Part shown: positions 14,082-15,021 of the stretch, piece after piece
Layout of the letters: every line of letters begins with the position of its first letter
How positions within the stretch are numbered: position 1 is the stretch's first letter
Assembly: GCA_965370315.1 (NCBI GenBank)
Contig: CBDUTO010000107.1
Span: forward strand, 1-15,021
Source of the DNA: 1-14-2-50-31-20 sp965370315
GTDB taxonomy: Bacteria > Bacteroidota > Ignavibacteria > Ignavibacteriales > Melioribacteraceae
Length of the DNA: 15,021 bases
Direction: 5' to 3'
Notes under the pieces: model-generated
The model's input: the letters and a program-made list of their open reading frames with translations, nothing else
Databases searched by the model: none
Told to the model about the DNA's origin: nothing
Program-made: the position numbers and the translations under genes

Positions 14082-14310
14082 GGTTTCTTTAAAATAATGG
14101 TTCAGCTATTTTGAATCCTCTTTGTCGGTGAGAAATAATAGAAATTTTGGATGTTCTCTTATCCGACATTTCGGGTTCGATATTACAGAATAAAAATCTA
14201 CTATTTTATTGAATATCTACAAATTTAAAATAATAAGAGCAGTTGTCCTTTAAATAACAAAATAATTCATATATTTGTTTGATTATTGTAAACAATGTCG
14301 GATAAATATA
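14082..14310. other. intergenic region phosphatase / temptin-like gene
   Basis: It contains the TGTCGG hairpin at 14123-14168 and, further on, a second TGTCGGATAA (14295-14304) just before the next start codon, exactly complementary to 14159-14168. The rest is AT-rich, with no ORF of its own. An in-frame TTG at 14275 is not supported as a start. Confidence 0.5.
14123..14168 (+). terminator. imperfect hairpin downstream of the phosphatase
   Basis: TGTCGG (14123-14128) pairs with CCGACA (14163-14168), and GAGAA (14130-14134) with TTCTC (14154-14158), with small internal asymmetry and a 19-base loop. TTTCGGGTTC follows, a poor U-tract, so termination strength is uncertain. The same 3' arm can also pair with 14295-14304. 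Confidence 0.4.
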
Positions 14311-14961
14311 ATGAATAAAATATTTTCAATTATAACCATCTCTTTTTTACTTGGGTCCGCCATATTTTTGGTCGGACGCTCTTTCCGTGTTTCTAAAGTT
14401 CCACATGGCTCTAAATATTCATGTAATACATGCCACACTAGTGGTGGAGGTTCCCCATTAAATTCTTTTGGATTGGATGTTGGGGCAAGGGTAACTCAGA
14501 ATGGAAATGAAAGTTTTTGGGATGCAGAACTTGCTTCTCTTGATTCTGATGGTGACGGCTTCACTAATGGTGAAGAACTGCAAGACCCAAATGGCGAATG
14601 GCATGAAGGTAATGCAAATCCGGGCGATGCTAATTTTATAACAAATCCAGGCAATGCAGATAGTGTTCCAACATCAATTTTAGATAATTCAACAATTTAT
14701 ACTTTTGAGTTATCTCAAAATTATCCAAATCCATTTAATCCAAGTACAGTAATTAGTTTTCAATTACCTAAAAAAGGCTTCACTAGCCTAAGTGTTTATG
14801 ACATTTTAGGAAGGGAAGTTGCAGTTCTAGTTAATGAAGAGAGAGTTGCTGGTAAATATTCTGTAGAATTTGATGCAAGTAATTTAACTAGTGGAGTATA
14901 TTTTAGCAGATTAAATTCTGGAGAATATAGTTCAATTAAAAAAATGTTGTTGGTTAGATAG
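14311..14961 (+). CDS. temptin-like CxxCH protein with type IX sorting domain
   Basis: This 216-residue exported protein starts with a hydrophobic signal (residues 1-21, IFSIITISFLLGSAIFLVG). A temptin-like domain follows (about 30-120): VPHGSKYSCNTCHTSGGGSPLNSFGLDVG, then LDSDGDGFTNGEELQDPNGEW and a Gly/Asn-rich end. Cys38-x-x-Cys41-His42 is a c-type haem attachment motif, though in temptins the equivalent cysteines form a disulfide. Asp78-Ser-Asp80-Gly-Asp82 forms a calcium-binding loop. Residues about 130-216 are a type A type IX sorting domain with NYPNPFNPS at 137, so the protein should reach the cell surface. The ATG at 14311 is chosen over TTG 14275 because the signal peptide begins there; no clear ribosome binding site is present. 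It may be a surface haem, copper or calcium protein; electron transfer is possible but unproven. Confidence 0.75.
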   Translation: MNKIFSIITISFLLGSAIFLVGRSFRVSKVPHGSKYSCNTCHTSGGGSPLNSFGLDVGARVTQNGNESFWDAELASLDSDGDGFTNGEELQDPNGEWHEGNANPGDANFITNPGNADSVPTSILDNSTIYTFELSQNYPNPFNPSTVISFQLPKKGFTSLSVYDILGREVAVLVNEERVAGKYSVEFDASNLTSGVYFSRLNSGEYSSIKKMLLVR

Positions 14962-14974
14962 AGTTAAAATATAG

Positions 14975-15013
14975 AGATGGCTTATTCACTTTAATTGTAG
15001 TGATAAGTCATCT
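14975..15013 (+). terminator. intrinsic-like terminator at window end
   Basis: AGATGGCTTATTCACT (14975-14990) pairs with AGTGATAAGTCATCT (14999-15013), with one bulged base and one G-T wobble across an eight-base loop. TTGTAAT follows. It starts 14 bases after the stop of the temptin-like gene and is a good candidate terminator. Confidence 0.7.
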
Positions 15014-15021
15014 TTGTAATG

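Overview
The window (about 30% GC by eye) most likely comes from a bacterium of the FCB group, probably Ignavibacteriota or a close relative of Bacteroidota/Chlorobi. Two secreted proteins end in type IX secretion (Por) sorting domains with the NYPNPFNP signature typical of that group. Other hints are a long-form IspH and a DUF6261-like protein. Shine-Dalgarno sequences (AGGAG, GGAG) are clear before several genes. No rRNA, tRNA, CRISPR array or intact transposon was seen.

Layout. (1) 1-1730: the first codons of a leftward gene, then a secreted CBM48-esterase with a type IX sorting tail. (2) 1731-4532: an accessory-looking, gene-poor stretch. It holds an orphan RES-domain protein, a GC-richer block of unknown nature, five head-to-tail copies of a 42-bp hairpin repeat, and a DUF6261-like protein directly downstream of that array. 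After it come a 30-bp perfect palindrome and a possible insertion-sequence end. (3) 4533-8133: a small outer-membrane barrel protein, then a two-gene chemotaxis operon (dCache receptor plus CheW) closed by a clear terminator. (4) 8344-10277: a secreted GH13 amylase/neopullulanase and a nested palindromic interspersed repeat between convergent genes. (5) 10288-12501, minus strand: sufE, a PepSY-type membrane protein and ispH, a likely operon linking Fe-S assembly to an Fe-S enzyme of isoprenoid synthesis. (6) 12642-15013: a lipoprotein alkaline phosphatase, then a temptin-like protein with a CxxCH motif and a type IX tail, with a terminator at the window end.

How the genes fit together. Most recognisable products are envelope or extracellular: esterase, amylase, phosphatase, temptin-like protein and outer-membrane barrel. 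With a chemoreceptor they suit a heterotroph that senses and degrades polymers and scavenges phosphate.

The most unusual unit is the 42-bp repeat array followed by the DUF6261-like gene (3110-4141). Its layout resembles a type III toxin-antitoxin locus (repeat RNA, then a protein gene), although the protein does not look like a known type III toxin. This comparison is an inference from architecture only.
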